Source: Nitrospirota bacterium
Lineage (GTDB): Bacteria > Nitrospirota > Leptospirillia > Leptospirillales > Leptospirillaceae
NCBI GenBank assembly: GCA_021840555.1
Contig: JAKBXW010000001.1
Coordinates: 1 to 64,000 of the forward strand
Direction of reading: 5' to 3'
DNA: 64,000 nt
The notes beneath the pieces are model-generated. The model did not search any database. It was not told the DNA's origin and worked only from the letters and a program-made list of their open reading frames with translations. Positions 43,939-52,408 of the stretch are shown here, in pieces; within the stretch, counting starts at the first letter, position 1; each line of letters begins with the position of its first letter. The translations under genes were made by a program, and so were the position numbers.

Positions 43939-45620
43939 CAGGTCCGATCTCCTTGTTTGTGCTCCGTTTGGGTTTTTCCTGAACGAACGCCGATGACTTC
44001 CGATCCGAAGAGCGTGGCGGCTTCGGAAACGAGAGGAGGGGGCGGGAGGGTCTTGCTCCCCACTCCGTCTCCTCCCGATCCGGGAATCGGGACTTCGATC
44101 CGGAGGGGCGCGGGGGACTGGACCGCTTCGGAGAGGGCACGGGCCAGGGCATCGCGGTTGGATGCGATCCGGTTGTTGAAGAAGGAATTGCCCGTGTCGA
44201 GAACCAGTGTTCCTTGCTCGAAGCGTGCGAGACGGGCGGACTCAATGAGCGTGCGGATTTCCTGAGGAAGACGGGCCAGAGCCCTTCCCCAGTCGGAGGG
44301 GATTCGAAGGTCCAGTGGACCGGCTTGTTCGGAGGCGGGCGGGGGCGTTCGGGACAAAGTCTGTCCGGATGCTTGGGGCGGCGGGGACGATGGAGCCTCC
44401 TGTCGGGCGGCGGGCCCTGCCGGCCGCGCAGGGCGGGTCCAGGACGGCTCCGGAAGCGGTTGACTTCGGAGGGACGGGGCGGACGGCGCGAGCAGGCAGG
44501 CCAGGATTTCTGGCAGGGGAAGGACTTCCTTCAGATGGCAGATTCGTGCGAGGAGGAGCTCAAAGGTAATGGCAGGTTGCGGGGAGCGCCTCAGGTCGTC
44601 CTCTCCGCGGACAAGGACGGAGAGAACCTGTTCGAGGAAAAACGCATTGGACGGGGGGAGTGCGGCGATCCTGGCCGCGGATTCGGGCGTCCATCCATAG
44701 CGGGGCCCGTCAAGAGGCGTTCCTTCGAGAAGGCTGTGAAGGATGTCCCGAAACAGTCTGGAGAGATTGCGCACCTGCGCCCGGGGGTCGATGCCGGCTT
44801 CGAGAACGGTCCTGGCCGTTCGGAGCGTTGCCGACAGATCTCCGGAAAGAAGTGATGAAAGGAGCGATTCTTCCAGTGCCTGATCGGTGACGCCCAAGAG
44901 CTCGGCCACCCCGGAGGGAGTCAGGTCCGATCCTCCGAGCCGGAGAATCTGGTCGAGGAGGGAGAGGGCGTCCCGCATGCTCCCTTCCGCAGAGCGGGCG
45001 ACCATGGCGATCACGGTCGGGTCGAGCGACAGCCCCTCCTTCAGGGCGATCTGGGCGATGCGGCCCGAGATTTCCGGAAGGGTCAGCAACCGGAAGCGAA
45101 AGTGCTGGCACCGGGAGAGAACCGTGTCCGGTATCTTGTGGGCCTCCGTGGTCGCCAGGATGAAGACCACGTGGGGAGGAGGCTCTTCGAGCGTCTTCAG
45201 GAGGGCGTTGAAGGCGGAGGTCGAGAGCATGTGGACTTCGTCGATGATGATGATGCGGGCCCTTCCGGCCAGAGGACTGTACCGGAGTCCCTCCCGAATG
45301 GTCCGAACGTCTTCCACGCTGGTGTGGGAGGCTCCGTCCATCTCCAGAACGTCGGGGGAGCGGCCTTCTGCGATCTCGAGGCAGGAGGAGCAGGCGAGAC
45401 AGGGTGTTGCGGTCGGTCCTGAGGCGCAGTTGATCGACTTGGCAAGGATTCGGGCGACGGTCGTTTTGCCGACGCCTCTCTCTCCGGAAAAAAGGTAGGC
45501 TTGGGTGAGGGCTCCGTCGGAAAAACCCCGGGAAAGGGCCCTGACGACAGCGTCCTGGCCGACGAGGTCGGAAAAGGTCTGGGGGCGGTAGATGCGGGCC
45601 AGGGATTTGAACTTGGACAT
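43938..45620 (-). CDS. dnaX: DNA polymerase III subunit gamma/tau
   Basis: 560 aa clamp-loader ATPase. ATG at 45618-45620 gives LARIYRPQTFSDLVGQDAVV; Walker A GERGVGKTTVARILAKSI, zinc cysteines CASG..CLACSSC, DEVHMLSTSAFNALLKTLEE and SRCQHF. Pro-rich linker at about 400-460, then a tau-like C-terminal domain. An upstream extension of the frame runs over the SRP RNA and is not coding. Confidence 0.94.
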   Translation of the reverse strand: MSKFKSLARIYRPQTFSDLVGQDAVVRALSRGFSDGALTQAYLFSGERGVGKTTVARILAKSINCASGPTATPCLACSSCLEIAEGRSPDVLEMDGASHTSVEDVRTIREGLRYSPLAGRARIIIIDEVHMLSTSAFNALLKTLEEPPPHVVFILATTEAHKIPDTVLSRCQHFRFRLLTLPEISGRIAQIALKEGLSLDPTVIAMVARSAEGSMRDALSLLDQILRLGGSDLTPSGVAELLGVTDQALEESLLSSLLSGDLSATLRTARTVLEAGIDPRAQVRNLSRLFRDILHSLLEGTPLDGPRYGWTPESAARIAALPPSNAFFLEQVLSVLVRGEDDLRRSPQPAITFELLLARICHLKEVLPLPEILACLLAPSAPSLRSQPLPEPSWTRPARPAGPAARQEAPSSPPPQASGQTLSRTPPPASEQAGPLDLRIPSDWGRALARLPQEIRTLIESARLARFEQGTLVLDTGNSFFNNRIASNRDALARALSEAVQSPAPLRIEVPIPGSGGDGVGSKTLPPPPLVSEAATLFGSEVIGVRSGKTQTEHKQGDRT

Positions 45621-45679
45621 GGGAGCTCCATGCAGAAGATATTCGAAAAGTGCAGGAGGCTTCGGGAAAGGAGACCGAA

Positions 45680-45783
45680 GGGACCCCAGGGGAATCCGGG
45701 GCACACGCGATGCACCGCTACCGTTGCTTCCTTCCGGACCTGGCGGGGTTTGCGGGAACTCGTTGCCCGGAGCCTGGGGGCCC
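45680..45783 (-). ncRNA. ffs: 4.5S signal recognition particle RNA
   Basis: About 104 nt. The apical domain is unmistakable: CCAGGTCCGGAAGGAAGCA followed by a GGTGCATCGCGTGTGCC segment. The ends pair (GGGCCCCCAGG with CCTGGGGTCCC, one mismatch). This is the short bacterial form without an Alu domain. It lies just before dnaX, a common neighbour. Confidence 0.92.
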
Positions 45784-45816
45784 ATCGGTCCACTCTCGCG
45801 AATTCACCTTGTCAAA

Positions 45817-45909
45817 TGGCGGAGAGAGGGGGATTCGAACCCCCGAGGCACTTCTTAGGCACCTACACGATTTCCAGTCGTGCTCCTTCGGCCGCTCGGA
45901 CATCTCTCC
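45817..45909 (-). tRNA. tRNA-Ser (GGA)
   Basis: 93 nt with encoded CCA. Anticodon GGA in the loop CTGGAAA, long type-II variable arm, T-arm GGTTCGAATCC, acceptor GGAGAGA/TCTCTCC. Confidence 0.94.
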
Positions 45910-46023
45910 ACGCAAGGCGATCAAATGCGGAACATCCGACAATCATACCGTCAGGTGCAGTGGAAAACAAGGGGGTTGGGGAGGATGAAAAAATGAACGA
46001 CGTCTCTTCCGGGGAGAAAAGGA

Positions 46024-46275
46024 TCAGGGAAGAACGAGAATGCGCTCATTGTCGTGAACCAGGTCGAGAAGGGCCTTGGAATCGATCTGCGAAACACCTG
46101 GAATGGATGCTGAAATGGAAAAAGTCCGGTCCGGCAGGACCAGGGGGGGTGAGGTCGGGCCGGAAAGGCCGGTCCCCTTCAGATAGACGAGTAACGAGCC
46201 GGGACTTTCTTCCTCGATCGAGGTGATGACTTCCCGGAGGCGGGAGTCCGGATCTTGCCGGATGAGGATGAGCAT
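46024..46275 (-). CDS. DsrH/TusB-like protein
   Basis: 83 aa. Short protein whose C-terminus (ALLDLVHDNERILVL) matches the pattern of DsrH/TusB (F/L-V-D-L-V-x-x-H-D-R-V). It lacks any cysteine, so it would be a structural partner in a TusBCD/DsrEFH-type hexamer. It follows DsrF- and DsrE-like genes on the same strand, 10 bases apart. Confidence 0.65.
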   Translation of the reverse strand: MLILIRQDPDSRLREVITSIEEESPGSLLVYLKGTGLSGPTSPPLVLPDRTFSISASIPGVSQIDSKALLDLVHDNERILVLP

Positions 46276-46285
46276 GCTGTCCGTC

Positions 46286-46636
46286 CTAAAAAAAGATCGT
46301 ATGATCGAAGCTTGGAATCATCCGCCCCAGATCCTTTGGGGGCAGTGCTTTCCCCCGGATTCCCCCGGGTGGCGGCGACGCGAAGGGTTCGTAAAAGATC
46401 TCTGCTGCCATGTCGAAAAATGTTTTGAGAAACCGGTGGAGGACTTCTCCGTCCTCAAGGTCGAGAAGTTCATCCTGGGAGGACAGGAGAAGGGCGTGGG
46501 CCTCCCTGAAAAGGTAGACGGTGACGGGTATCTCTCCTGCGATCAGGCCAAGAGCCGAACGGACCGCCTCTGCCGGGCGAGGGTCATTGGCCGGATCGGC
46601 CTTGATCATGAGAAGGGTCCTGTGTGAAGAAGCCAC
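46286..46636 (-). CDS. DsrF/TusC-like protein of the DsrE family
   Basis: About 116 aa from GTG 46634-46636, with GAAAGGA upstream; a TTG 18 bases earlier is also possible. DsrE-fold pattern: RTLLMIKADPAND..AEAVRSALGLI, VTVYLFREAHALLL. No cysteine, consistent with a TusC-type non-catalytic subunit. Middle gene of the DsrE/F/H-like trio. Confidence 0.65.
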   Translation of the reverse strand: MASSHRTLLMIKADPANDPRPAEAVRSALGLIAGEIPVTVYLFREAHALLLSSQDELLDLEDGEVLHRFLKTFFDMAAEIFYEPFASPPPGGIRGKALPPKDLGRMIPSFDHTIFF

Positions 46637-46646
46637 AAAAATCCTT

Positions 46647-46958
46647 TCAGGCAAAAGCCAGAAATCGGTCGCACCCCTCGATAACCTGGGTCAGAACCAC
46701 CAGTCCGCAAAATGTCGTTTTTCCAGGATCCGGAATTTTACGGTTTTGGGCCGCGTAGGCGCAGGTATAGACCGACGCTCCCCGGTCGACAAGTTCGTGA
46801 ACCCACGGATGCGCGAGGAAGTGGGCCCCCTCGTCGAGAAGATAGAGGTAAACATCGTCGCCCGAGGCGAGAGCTGCTTCCGCAATCATACGGACGGGCT
46901 CTCCGTCCTGTTTTTCTGGATGGGTCGAGAGGAGGATTCCTATTTTCATGGAATCCAT
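46647..46958 (-). CDS. DsrE/TusD-like sulfurtransferase subunit
   Basis: 103 aa. Start KIGILLSTHPEKQDGE, strand VYLYLLDEGAHF and C66 in GASVYTCAYAAQNRKI, aligned with the persulfide cysteine of TusD/DsrE. A further cysteine lies in TFCGLVVLTQVIEGC. First of three; its start overlaps the mscS stop (TAATG). Confidence 0.75.
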   Translation of the reverse strand: MDSMKIGILLSTHPEKQDGEPVRMIAEAALASGDDVYLYLLDEGAHFLAHPWVHELVDRGASVYTCAYAAQNRKIPDPGKTTFCGLVVLTQVIEGCDRFLAFA

Positions 46959-47857
46959 TATCCCCCCGCAGGGGTTCCGGGCGCAATAGGTGATGGCGGG
47001 GAAGGGCCGCCTGCGGCGTCTGGTCCGTGTGAAAAGATCACGACGTTGTGCGGATAGGGAAGATCGATTCCCGCAGCCTGGAACTCTCTTGCGATCCTGA
47101 AGTTGAGGTCGGAGAGGGTGGTGTGGCGGAGGGTTACGTCGTTGATCCAGTAAACGAGTTCGAGGTTGAAGGATGATGCGCCGAATTCGGTGAACCAGAC
47201 CGCTGGTGGCGGGTCCGGCAGAATGTCGGGATGGGAAAGTGCCAGCGTTCGAAGAATGTCGACAGCCTTGTCGAGGAGTGCTGGATCCATCCCGATTCCG
47301 ACTTTCAGATGCATGCGGGTCTTGGGGTCCCTGTGGCTCCAGTTAATGACCTTGTTGGAGATCAGATGGGCATTGGGAATGATGATGGCGATGTTGTCGC
47401 GGCTCATGACGGTCGTCGATCGCCCCTTGATTTCGACGACCGTCCCGAGTACTCCGTCGATTTCGATCAGATCGCCGATCTGGATGGATTTTTCAAGGAG
47501 GATGACGACCAGTCCGATCATGTTCGCGGCGAGATTCTGAAGGCCGATCCCGATCCCGATGCCCAGGACGCCAAGAGTGCCTCCAAGAAAAGAAAGCCGG
47601 ACGCCGAGGTTGTCGAGAGCGATGACGATGAACAGGGCGAAGACGAGATTGGCGGCAAGGGTCGACAGAAGACCCATCATGTGGCGCGTTTGTGGTGAGG
47701 ACTGGGTCTGGGCCCTGGCGGCCAGGGTCCTCTTGAGAAAATGTCGAAGGATGAAGCCGAGAAGAACGATAAAAGAAAAGTCGATGAGGCCGGCAATGGA
47801 GACTGGCGTTTTTCCCAGATGAAAGAGAACGATATCCCAGCCGGATTTGTCGTTCAT
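46958..47857 (-). CDS. MscS-family mechanosensitive channel
   Basis: 299 aa from ATG 47855-47857 (GTG 30 bases earlier possible). Three membrane helices, the third being Gly-rich (GGTLGVLGIGIGIGLQNLAA, the pore helix), then the beta domain (GDLIEIDGVLGTVVEIKGRS) and alpha/beta C-terminal domain. Osmotic safety valve. IS element inserted 57 bases upstream. Confidence 0.9.
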   Translation of the reverse strand: MNDKSGWDIVLFHLGKTPVSIAGLIDFSFIVLLGFILRHFLKRTLAARAQTQSSPQTRHMMGLLSTLAANLVFALFIVIALDNLGVRLSFLGGTLGVLGIGIGIGLQNLAANMIGLVVILLEKSIQIGDLIEIDGVLGTVVEIKGRSTTVMSRDNIAIIIPNAHLISNKVINWSHRDPKTRMHLKVGIGMDPALLDKAVDILRTLALSHPDILPDPPPAVWFTEFGASSFNLELVYWINDVTLRHTTLSDLNFRIAREFQAAGIDLPYPHNVVIFSHGPDAAGGPSPPSPIAPGTPAGG

Positions 47858-47913
47858 GCTGGAATGTCTGGACAGATGGCTGACCACTCCGAGTGAAAAG
47901 ATGGGAATCCTCC

Positions 47914-49187
47914 TAGTAGTTTGTAACGTAAATAGGTTTACAATTTATATCAACCCGAGATCGAAATTGCTCCATCGGAAGAGCACCGGGTTTGCGTTCC
48001 ATTCGTCGATTCCTTTCAGAATGCGCTCCTTGAGTTCCTTCTTTGAGGAGACCCGAATATGCCGGAGAAAGGTGCGGGCCATTTTCGAGAAGGCTGTTTC
48101 CACAAGGTTAAGCCACGACCCGTGCTTGGGCGTATGGACATAGACAAAGCGGTTGGGTCTGGTCGAGAGATACGCCATGGTTTCCCGGGAGATGTGGGCC
48201 GAGTGGTTGTCCAGAACCACCCGGATCACCGCCTCCTTGGGATAATGATCGTCCAGGCGCTTGAGAAGGGCAACGAACTCCTGGCTTCGATGACGGTCTT
48301 CGACATTGGCGATCACTTCGCCGGTATGAAGATCCAGCGCGGCCAGAATGGAGACCGTTCCATGACGCACGTATTCGTGATCCCGTCCGAACGACGCATG
48401 CTTTCCCGGAACAGGGGGAAGATCCGGAGCGGTGGTTCCCAGCGCCTGAATTCCCGGCTTTTCGTCGACGCTCACCGTGATGACCGGGGTCGCCTCTCCC
48501 TCGGGCGTGGGAGAGGTGGCGTTTCTCAGGTTGACCTCCTGGTAGACCATCAGAACTTCGGCCATCTTCCGGTCGAAGTCCGGATCTCTCTTTTCCAGGT
48601 CGTACCGGATCCGGTGAGGCTTGATGTTGGCGGCATCGAGAATTCTCCAGACCGTCATCCTCGGAATTTTGGACAGCCTCGGGAACCCCGCCGCCTCCGC
48701 TCTTTCGTGAATAAAGGCGGCCAAGGCTGACAGGGTCCACAGTTCAGCCGCCAGTCCGTGGTCCTTGGGTTTGGTGCAGGCCAAGCTCACGACCCAGCTT
48801 TTGGCCTCCTCCGTGATCTCCGGAGCCTTGGGCCGGTGATGCTTGTCACGAAGACCCACGGCCACCCCGGCCGCCAGGGCCTTGTCGATACATTTGTAAA
48901 TGGTGGGACGGGACAGGCCAAGCTCCCGATGAATCGCCTGGATCGTTATCCCGTCGGCATAGCGCAACAGGATGTTGGCCCGTTCGATCTCTCGTCCGGG
49001 GGCCGTTCGAGACTGGGACAACTGAACCAGTTGTTTCCTCTCTTCCGGTTTCAGAACCAGCGGAGCCCGCGCTGAGGTACGTGGCATCTCTCCCTCCTCG
49101 ATCCTGTGAGTGTATCAGAATAAATCCCACAGGAGACCGTAGCAGGGATTAGATAATATGTAAATATTTTAATGTTTCATTCTCCTA
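47914..49187. mobile_element. IS630-family insertion sequence
   Basis: About 1.27 kb flanked by TA at 47914-47915 and 49186-49187, the target duplicated by this family. Imperfect terminal inverted repeats match at about 20 of 29 positions (left TAGTAGTTTGTAACGTAAA, right TAGGAGAATGAAACATTAA on the opposite strand). It contains one intact transposase on the minus strand. Inserted between mscS and the diguanylate cyclase gene. Confidence 0.8.
47945..49087 (-). CDS. IS630-family transposase
   Basis: 380 aa. N-terminal HTH (ITIQAIHRELGLSRPTIYKC) and a DDE_3 catalytic domain with Asp in SVDEKPGIQ, Asp in VVLDNHSAH and Glu in LNLVETAFSKMAR, the DDE triad of the IS630/Tc1 group. Unbroken, so probably active or recently so. 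Confidence 0.92.
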   Translation of the reverse strand: MPRTSARAPLVLKPEERKQLVQLSQSRTAPGREIERANILLRYADGITIQAIHRELGLSRPTIYKCIDKALAAGVAVGLRDKHHRPKAPEITEEAKSWVVSLACTKPKDHGLAAELWTLSALAAFIHERAEAAGFPRLSKIPRMTVWRILDAANIKPHRIRYDLEKRDPDFDRKMAEVLMVYQEVNLRNATSPTPEGEATPVITVSVDEKPGIQALGTTAPDLPPVPGKHASFGRDHEYVRHGTVSILAALDLHTGEVIANVEDRHRSQEFVALLKRLDDHYPKEAVIRVVLDNHSAHISRETMAYLSTRPNRFVYVHTPKHGSWLNLVETAFSKMARTFLRHIRVSSKKELKERILKGIDEWNANPVLFRWSNFDLGLI

Positions 49188-49378
49188 GATGAAAGCGGAA
49201 TTGTCCGGGAAAACCAGAAAGATGTGACAATCAGTTGTCTGCTAGATTATCCCGATTCTGAGCTCCCTGGTCCAGTATCCCACCATTTTTGAGATGTGAT
49301 CATCGTCACCTTATGCTAGAATGCACATTCAAGTGTTATTGCGGGAATCATCGGACCTATGGCGTGATGGGAGCGATC
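49188..49378. other. Low-GC region between IS and diguanylate cyclase
   Basis: 191 bases of lower GC than the neighbours. The cyclase reading frame extends back into it without a good start. No promoter stands out clearly. Confidence 0.4.
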
Positions 49379-50437
49379 ATGCTTCGATATCCAGAAAGCA
49401 AGATATCCAGTGCCGAAATTTTCCGCCTTGTCCTGCAGCGGATGACGGAGTTGGGATTTTCCTTCACTCCGATTCATTATGCGGTGGTTTACGAATATGT
49501 GTCAGGAATCAATCCGGGGCTCTCGGATGCCCTCGACACCCTCGTCAAATCCGGGATCCTCCCTTCGGACAAGGATGTGGAGAATCTTTTTCTCAGATAT
49601 GTGGCGCCGGAATATGTCCTTCCTCTGAACGACCATCGGGATTCGCTCACGAAGGAAATCCAGGAGTTGCTGGAAAAGCTTTCCCATTCAACGTTGTCCA
49701 CAACACATGAAGCCGAGCGAGTCCAGAAAGGGATGGAGTCCTATGGTGCTTCACTCCAGAAAAACGGAATGGACGAGCCGAAGCTCAAGGCTCTGATCGA
49801 AGCCGTCCTCAGGGACACCCATTCCATCAAGGAAAGTTCAGCCAGCCTGAGCCACGACCTCTCTGAGAGCCAGAAGAAAATTGAAATCCTGCAGCGGGAG
49901 CTCCGGACGGCCCGGGCAGAGGCGTTGATCGACCCGTTGACGGAACTTCTCAACAGACGGGGACTTAATGCGAGGATGGAAGAACTGTTGTCGGATGGGC
50001 GGCACACCGGGAAGGAGATGGCGGTTTTGATGCTCGATATCGACCATTTCAAGACGATCAACGATACTCATGGACACATGGTCGGAGACAAGGCGATCGT
50101 GGCTGTCTCCAGGATACTCAAAATGTGTGTCAGAAGCCCGGGAGATCTGGCCGCCCGCGTCGGAGGCGAGGAGTTTGCCCTACTCCTTCCCGGAGCATCT
50201 TCGGATGAGGGATTCGGAGTGGCCGAAAAAATCCGGAAGGCCGTCGAAAAGATCGAGATCACGAATGTGACAAAACGTCAGAAGATGGGGGTCATGACAA
50301 TCTCGATCGGTGTCGATGGCGCGCGCTTTGGTCCAGACTGGAATGCCATGATGGAGCGGGCGGACAAGGCCCTCTATACCTCGAAGGCGCTCGGGAGGAA
50401 CAAGACCACTGTCTTTGGAAATGAGATCACGGTCTGA
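49379..50437 (+). CDS. Diguanylate cyclase (GGEEF)
   Basis: 352 aa from ATG 49379, chosen for GGGAG six bases before. The N-terminal 150 residues are helical and unknown. The GGDEF domain from about 190 has DPLTELLNRRGL, LMLDIDHFKTINDTHGH, the active motif RVGGEEFALLLPG and MTISIGVDG. The I-site position has RSPGD, so canonical RxxD feedback inhibition is doubtful. Makes c-di-GMP. Confidence 0.92.
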   Translation: MLRYPESKISSAEIFRLVLQRMTELGFSFTPIHYAVVYEYVSGINPGLSDALDTLVKSGILPSDKDVENLFLRYVAPEYVLPLNDHRDSLTKEIQELLEKLSHSTLSTTHEAERVQKGMESYGASLQKNGMDEPKLKALIEAVLRDTHSIKESSASLSHDLSESQKKIEILQRELRTARAEALIDPLTELLNRRGLNARMEELLSDGRHTGKEMAVLMLDIDHFKTINDTHGHMVGDKAIVAVSRILKMCVRSPGDLAARVGGEEFALLLPGASSDEGFGVAEKIRKAVEKIEITNVTKRQKMGVMTISIGVDGARFGPDWNAMMERADKALYTSKALGRNKTTVFGNEITV

Positions 50438-50503
50438 TCCCGTAAGGGCCTTCTCCTGATCGAATATCCCGGGAATATTTGGACTGCTGGCAAGAACCGG
50501 CGT

Positions 50504-50944
50504 TTATGGACGCGTCTTTTTTCTCATGAGACCCGGTTTTTGTCGTTCACCCTCCGGACTCCGTTGGGGAATCCTCCGGATCTGTGAACGATATTTTCGT
50601 TTTTCCAGGTTTTCAAGGGACTTTTCGGGGGTGGGGCTTACTCCGATTGTTCCTTCCTTGACCGAACACGCCGCGCAAGCCCCTGTCTTTAGGGCTGATC
50701 TTAACCCATATTTCCGACGAGTGGACATGGGGCTTGTGGGACACACCTGTAAACGTGTGAAGATTGTCCACATGGACGAGAGGTGGGTCATTCGCTCGTC
50801 TTTTCGGAGAAGACCACTATCTATCTTGTCGTCAAGTCGCTTGATTTCAAGCTCGACACGAGTCAGGCGTTCCCGAATATCGCTGAAGCCCGGGGCGACG
50901 GTTTCCTGAAGGATCTTCTGGATTGCTTCGATCGATGAGGCCAT
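50504..50944 (-). CDS. Hypothetical protein, possibly remnant
   Basis: 146 aa from ATG 50942-50944 with GGAG upstream. Residues 1-55 form a coiled coil (IRERLTRVELEIKRLDDKID), whereas the C-terminal half is Ser/Arg/Pro-rich and looks like out-of-frame translation. A frameshifted remnant of a longer coiled-coil protein is likely. It sits between the cyclase and the broken integrase. Confidence 0.45.
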   Translation of the reverse strand: MASSIEAIQKILQETVAPGFSDIRERLTRVELEIKRLDDKIDSGLLRKDERMTHLSSMWTIFTRLQVCPTSPMSTRRKYGLRSALKTGACAACSVKEGTIGVSPTPEKSLENLEKRKYRSQIRRIPQRSPEGERQKPGLMRKKTRP

Positions 50945-50983
50945 GCTTTTCTCCTTGGATCCAGTTCAACGGGAAGGAAGGCT

Positions 50984-51951
50984 TTACTTCAACAACTCCG
51001 CAAGATCCTCCGCTTTTAAATGAGTATATCTTTTTAACATCTGCAAGGTCTTGTGTCCCGTGATGGCGGCCACTTGCATGGTGTTCAGCCCCTTCTCGAA
51101 GAACCGGCTGGTCGCCTCGTGCCGGAGATCGTGGAAACGAAGATCTTCAATCCCAGCTTTTTGCAAGAATTGGCGAAAAGATGAGAGAGCCAATCGGGGG
51201 TTGAACCCCATACGTATCCATCGATCCGCCTGGGGAGATCGGAGAGGATTCGGAGGGCTTCCCGAGAAAGGAGAACAGTCCTTGGAATGTTATTTTTCGT
51301 TTCGGGAATTCGAAGGGTTCGTTTTTTGAGGTCCAGTTGTTCCCATTTCATGAAAACAATCTCTCCTCTTCTCATCCCCGATTCGATGGCAAATCGAAGC
51401 AGGTCTCCGAACTCTTTCGATCCGGCTACCGCGGCTACCTTTTCCAGTTCTTCGGAAGTCCCCGCCGCTCCCTGCCCTCAAGTTAGTTCTGGCATCCGGA
51501 TCTGCCGAAATTGATTTCCCATGGGAAGAGCGATTCCCCATTTCTTGATCGCAACATTGAACAGACGGGACAGGAGGGAGAGATCGTGCTTGACGGATTG
51601 GGGACCAACTTCTTTCCCCCGTTCGTCGCGATATTTGGCAAGAAGGGACGGGGTGATCGCAGCAAGGGAATATTGCCCGAGACGGTCTGAAATGAGCCGG
51701 ATTTGCGACAGAATGGAATGTTGGCTTTTCTTCGTCGGAAGTATTTCCTGTTTGTAGCGGTCCAGCGGGTCTTTGAGCGTGGTCGATTCCGATTCGGACC
51801 GGGAGACAAAGACAACCCGGACCATTTCCGACTCGACAACGGCCGCCCAGGCTTCGGCTCTGGTGTTGAATGTTTTTCGCTGGACAGGAAAGCCCTTGCG
51901 TCTTGTCTGAGCCCGCCATTGCAGGTCGTCCCGCTTGTCGATCGTCGCCAC
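50984..51951 (-). pseudogene. Tyrosine recombinase/integrase, broken
   Basis: Reads as one phage-type integrase split by an in-frame TGA at 51478-51480 and a one-base frameshift near 51205-51215. Part 1 (51951-51481) is the N-terminal SAM-like core (IDKRDDLQWRAQTRRKGFPV). Part 2 carries the first catalytic Arg (GMRRGEIVFMKWEQLDL). Part 3 carries [11 protein letters not shown] and [13 protein letters not shown] with the nucleophilic Tyr. It lies next to the 3' end of tRNA-Ser(GCT), the usual attachment place for such elements. Confidence 0.85.
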
Positions 51952-52063
51952 GGAAACACCTCCTGGAAGAGATTGCTGTCTTCGAGGTTCAGTGTCCCAA
52001 ATTGTTCCAGGAAATCAATTTTCAGAGGAAAGTGTTTTGAGGCGAATACAAGAAATCATTATA

Positions 52064-52156
52064 TGGCGGAGAGGCAGGGATTTGAACCCTGGGTAGGACT
52101 TTTGGTCCTACATCCGCTTAGCAGGCGGACGCCTTCGACCACTCGGCCACCTCTCC
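52064..52156 (-). tRNA. tRNA-Ser (GCT)
   Basis: 93 nt with CCA. Anticodon GCT in CTGCTAA, long variable arm, acceptor GGAGAGG/CCTCTCC. Its 3' end faces the broken integrase, suggesting it was an integration site. Confidence 0.94.
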
Positions 52157-52280
52157 AAGGGAATTGATCGGGTGTTTTTTTTCAAGAATCAGACGAGGAA
52201 GAATACCCCAAATCAGCGTCGGGATTCAACGTCGCCAGACGAAAGCCTCCTTCTGACGAATTTCGAAAAAAGGATCGGGT
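52157..52280. other. Spacer between two tRNA-Ser genes
   Basis: 124 bases; no gene seen. The spacer may carry the promoter of tRNA-Ser(GCT) on the minus strand. Confidence 0.4.
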
Positions 52281-52366
52281 TGGCGGAGGGGGTAGGATTC
52301 GAACCCACGGAGCTTTCGCTCTACGGTTTTCAAGACCGCCGCCTTCGGCCACTCGGCCACCCCTCC
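52281..52366 (-). tRNA. tRNA-Ser (TGA)
   Basis: 86 nt with CCA. Anticodon TGA in CTTGAAA, variable arm with GAGCGAAAGCTC, T-arm GGTTCGAATCC, acceptor GGAGGGG/CCCCTCC. Confidence 0.94.
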
Positions 52367-52408
52367 GACACAGGAAATTCTAGGATATTCACGGAAAAAA
52401 GACAAACC

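Noticed and set aside
45621-45785. Longer dnaX frame starting upstream of 45620
   Set aside because: The extension lies over the SRP RNA; the ATG at 45618-45620 gives the standard DnaX N-terminus.
45784-45816. TTGACA next to tRNA-Ser(GGA) as an SRP RNA promoter
   Set aside because: The -35 is perfect, but the -10 position reads TGGACC and lies too close to the RNA 5' end.
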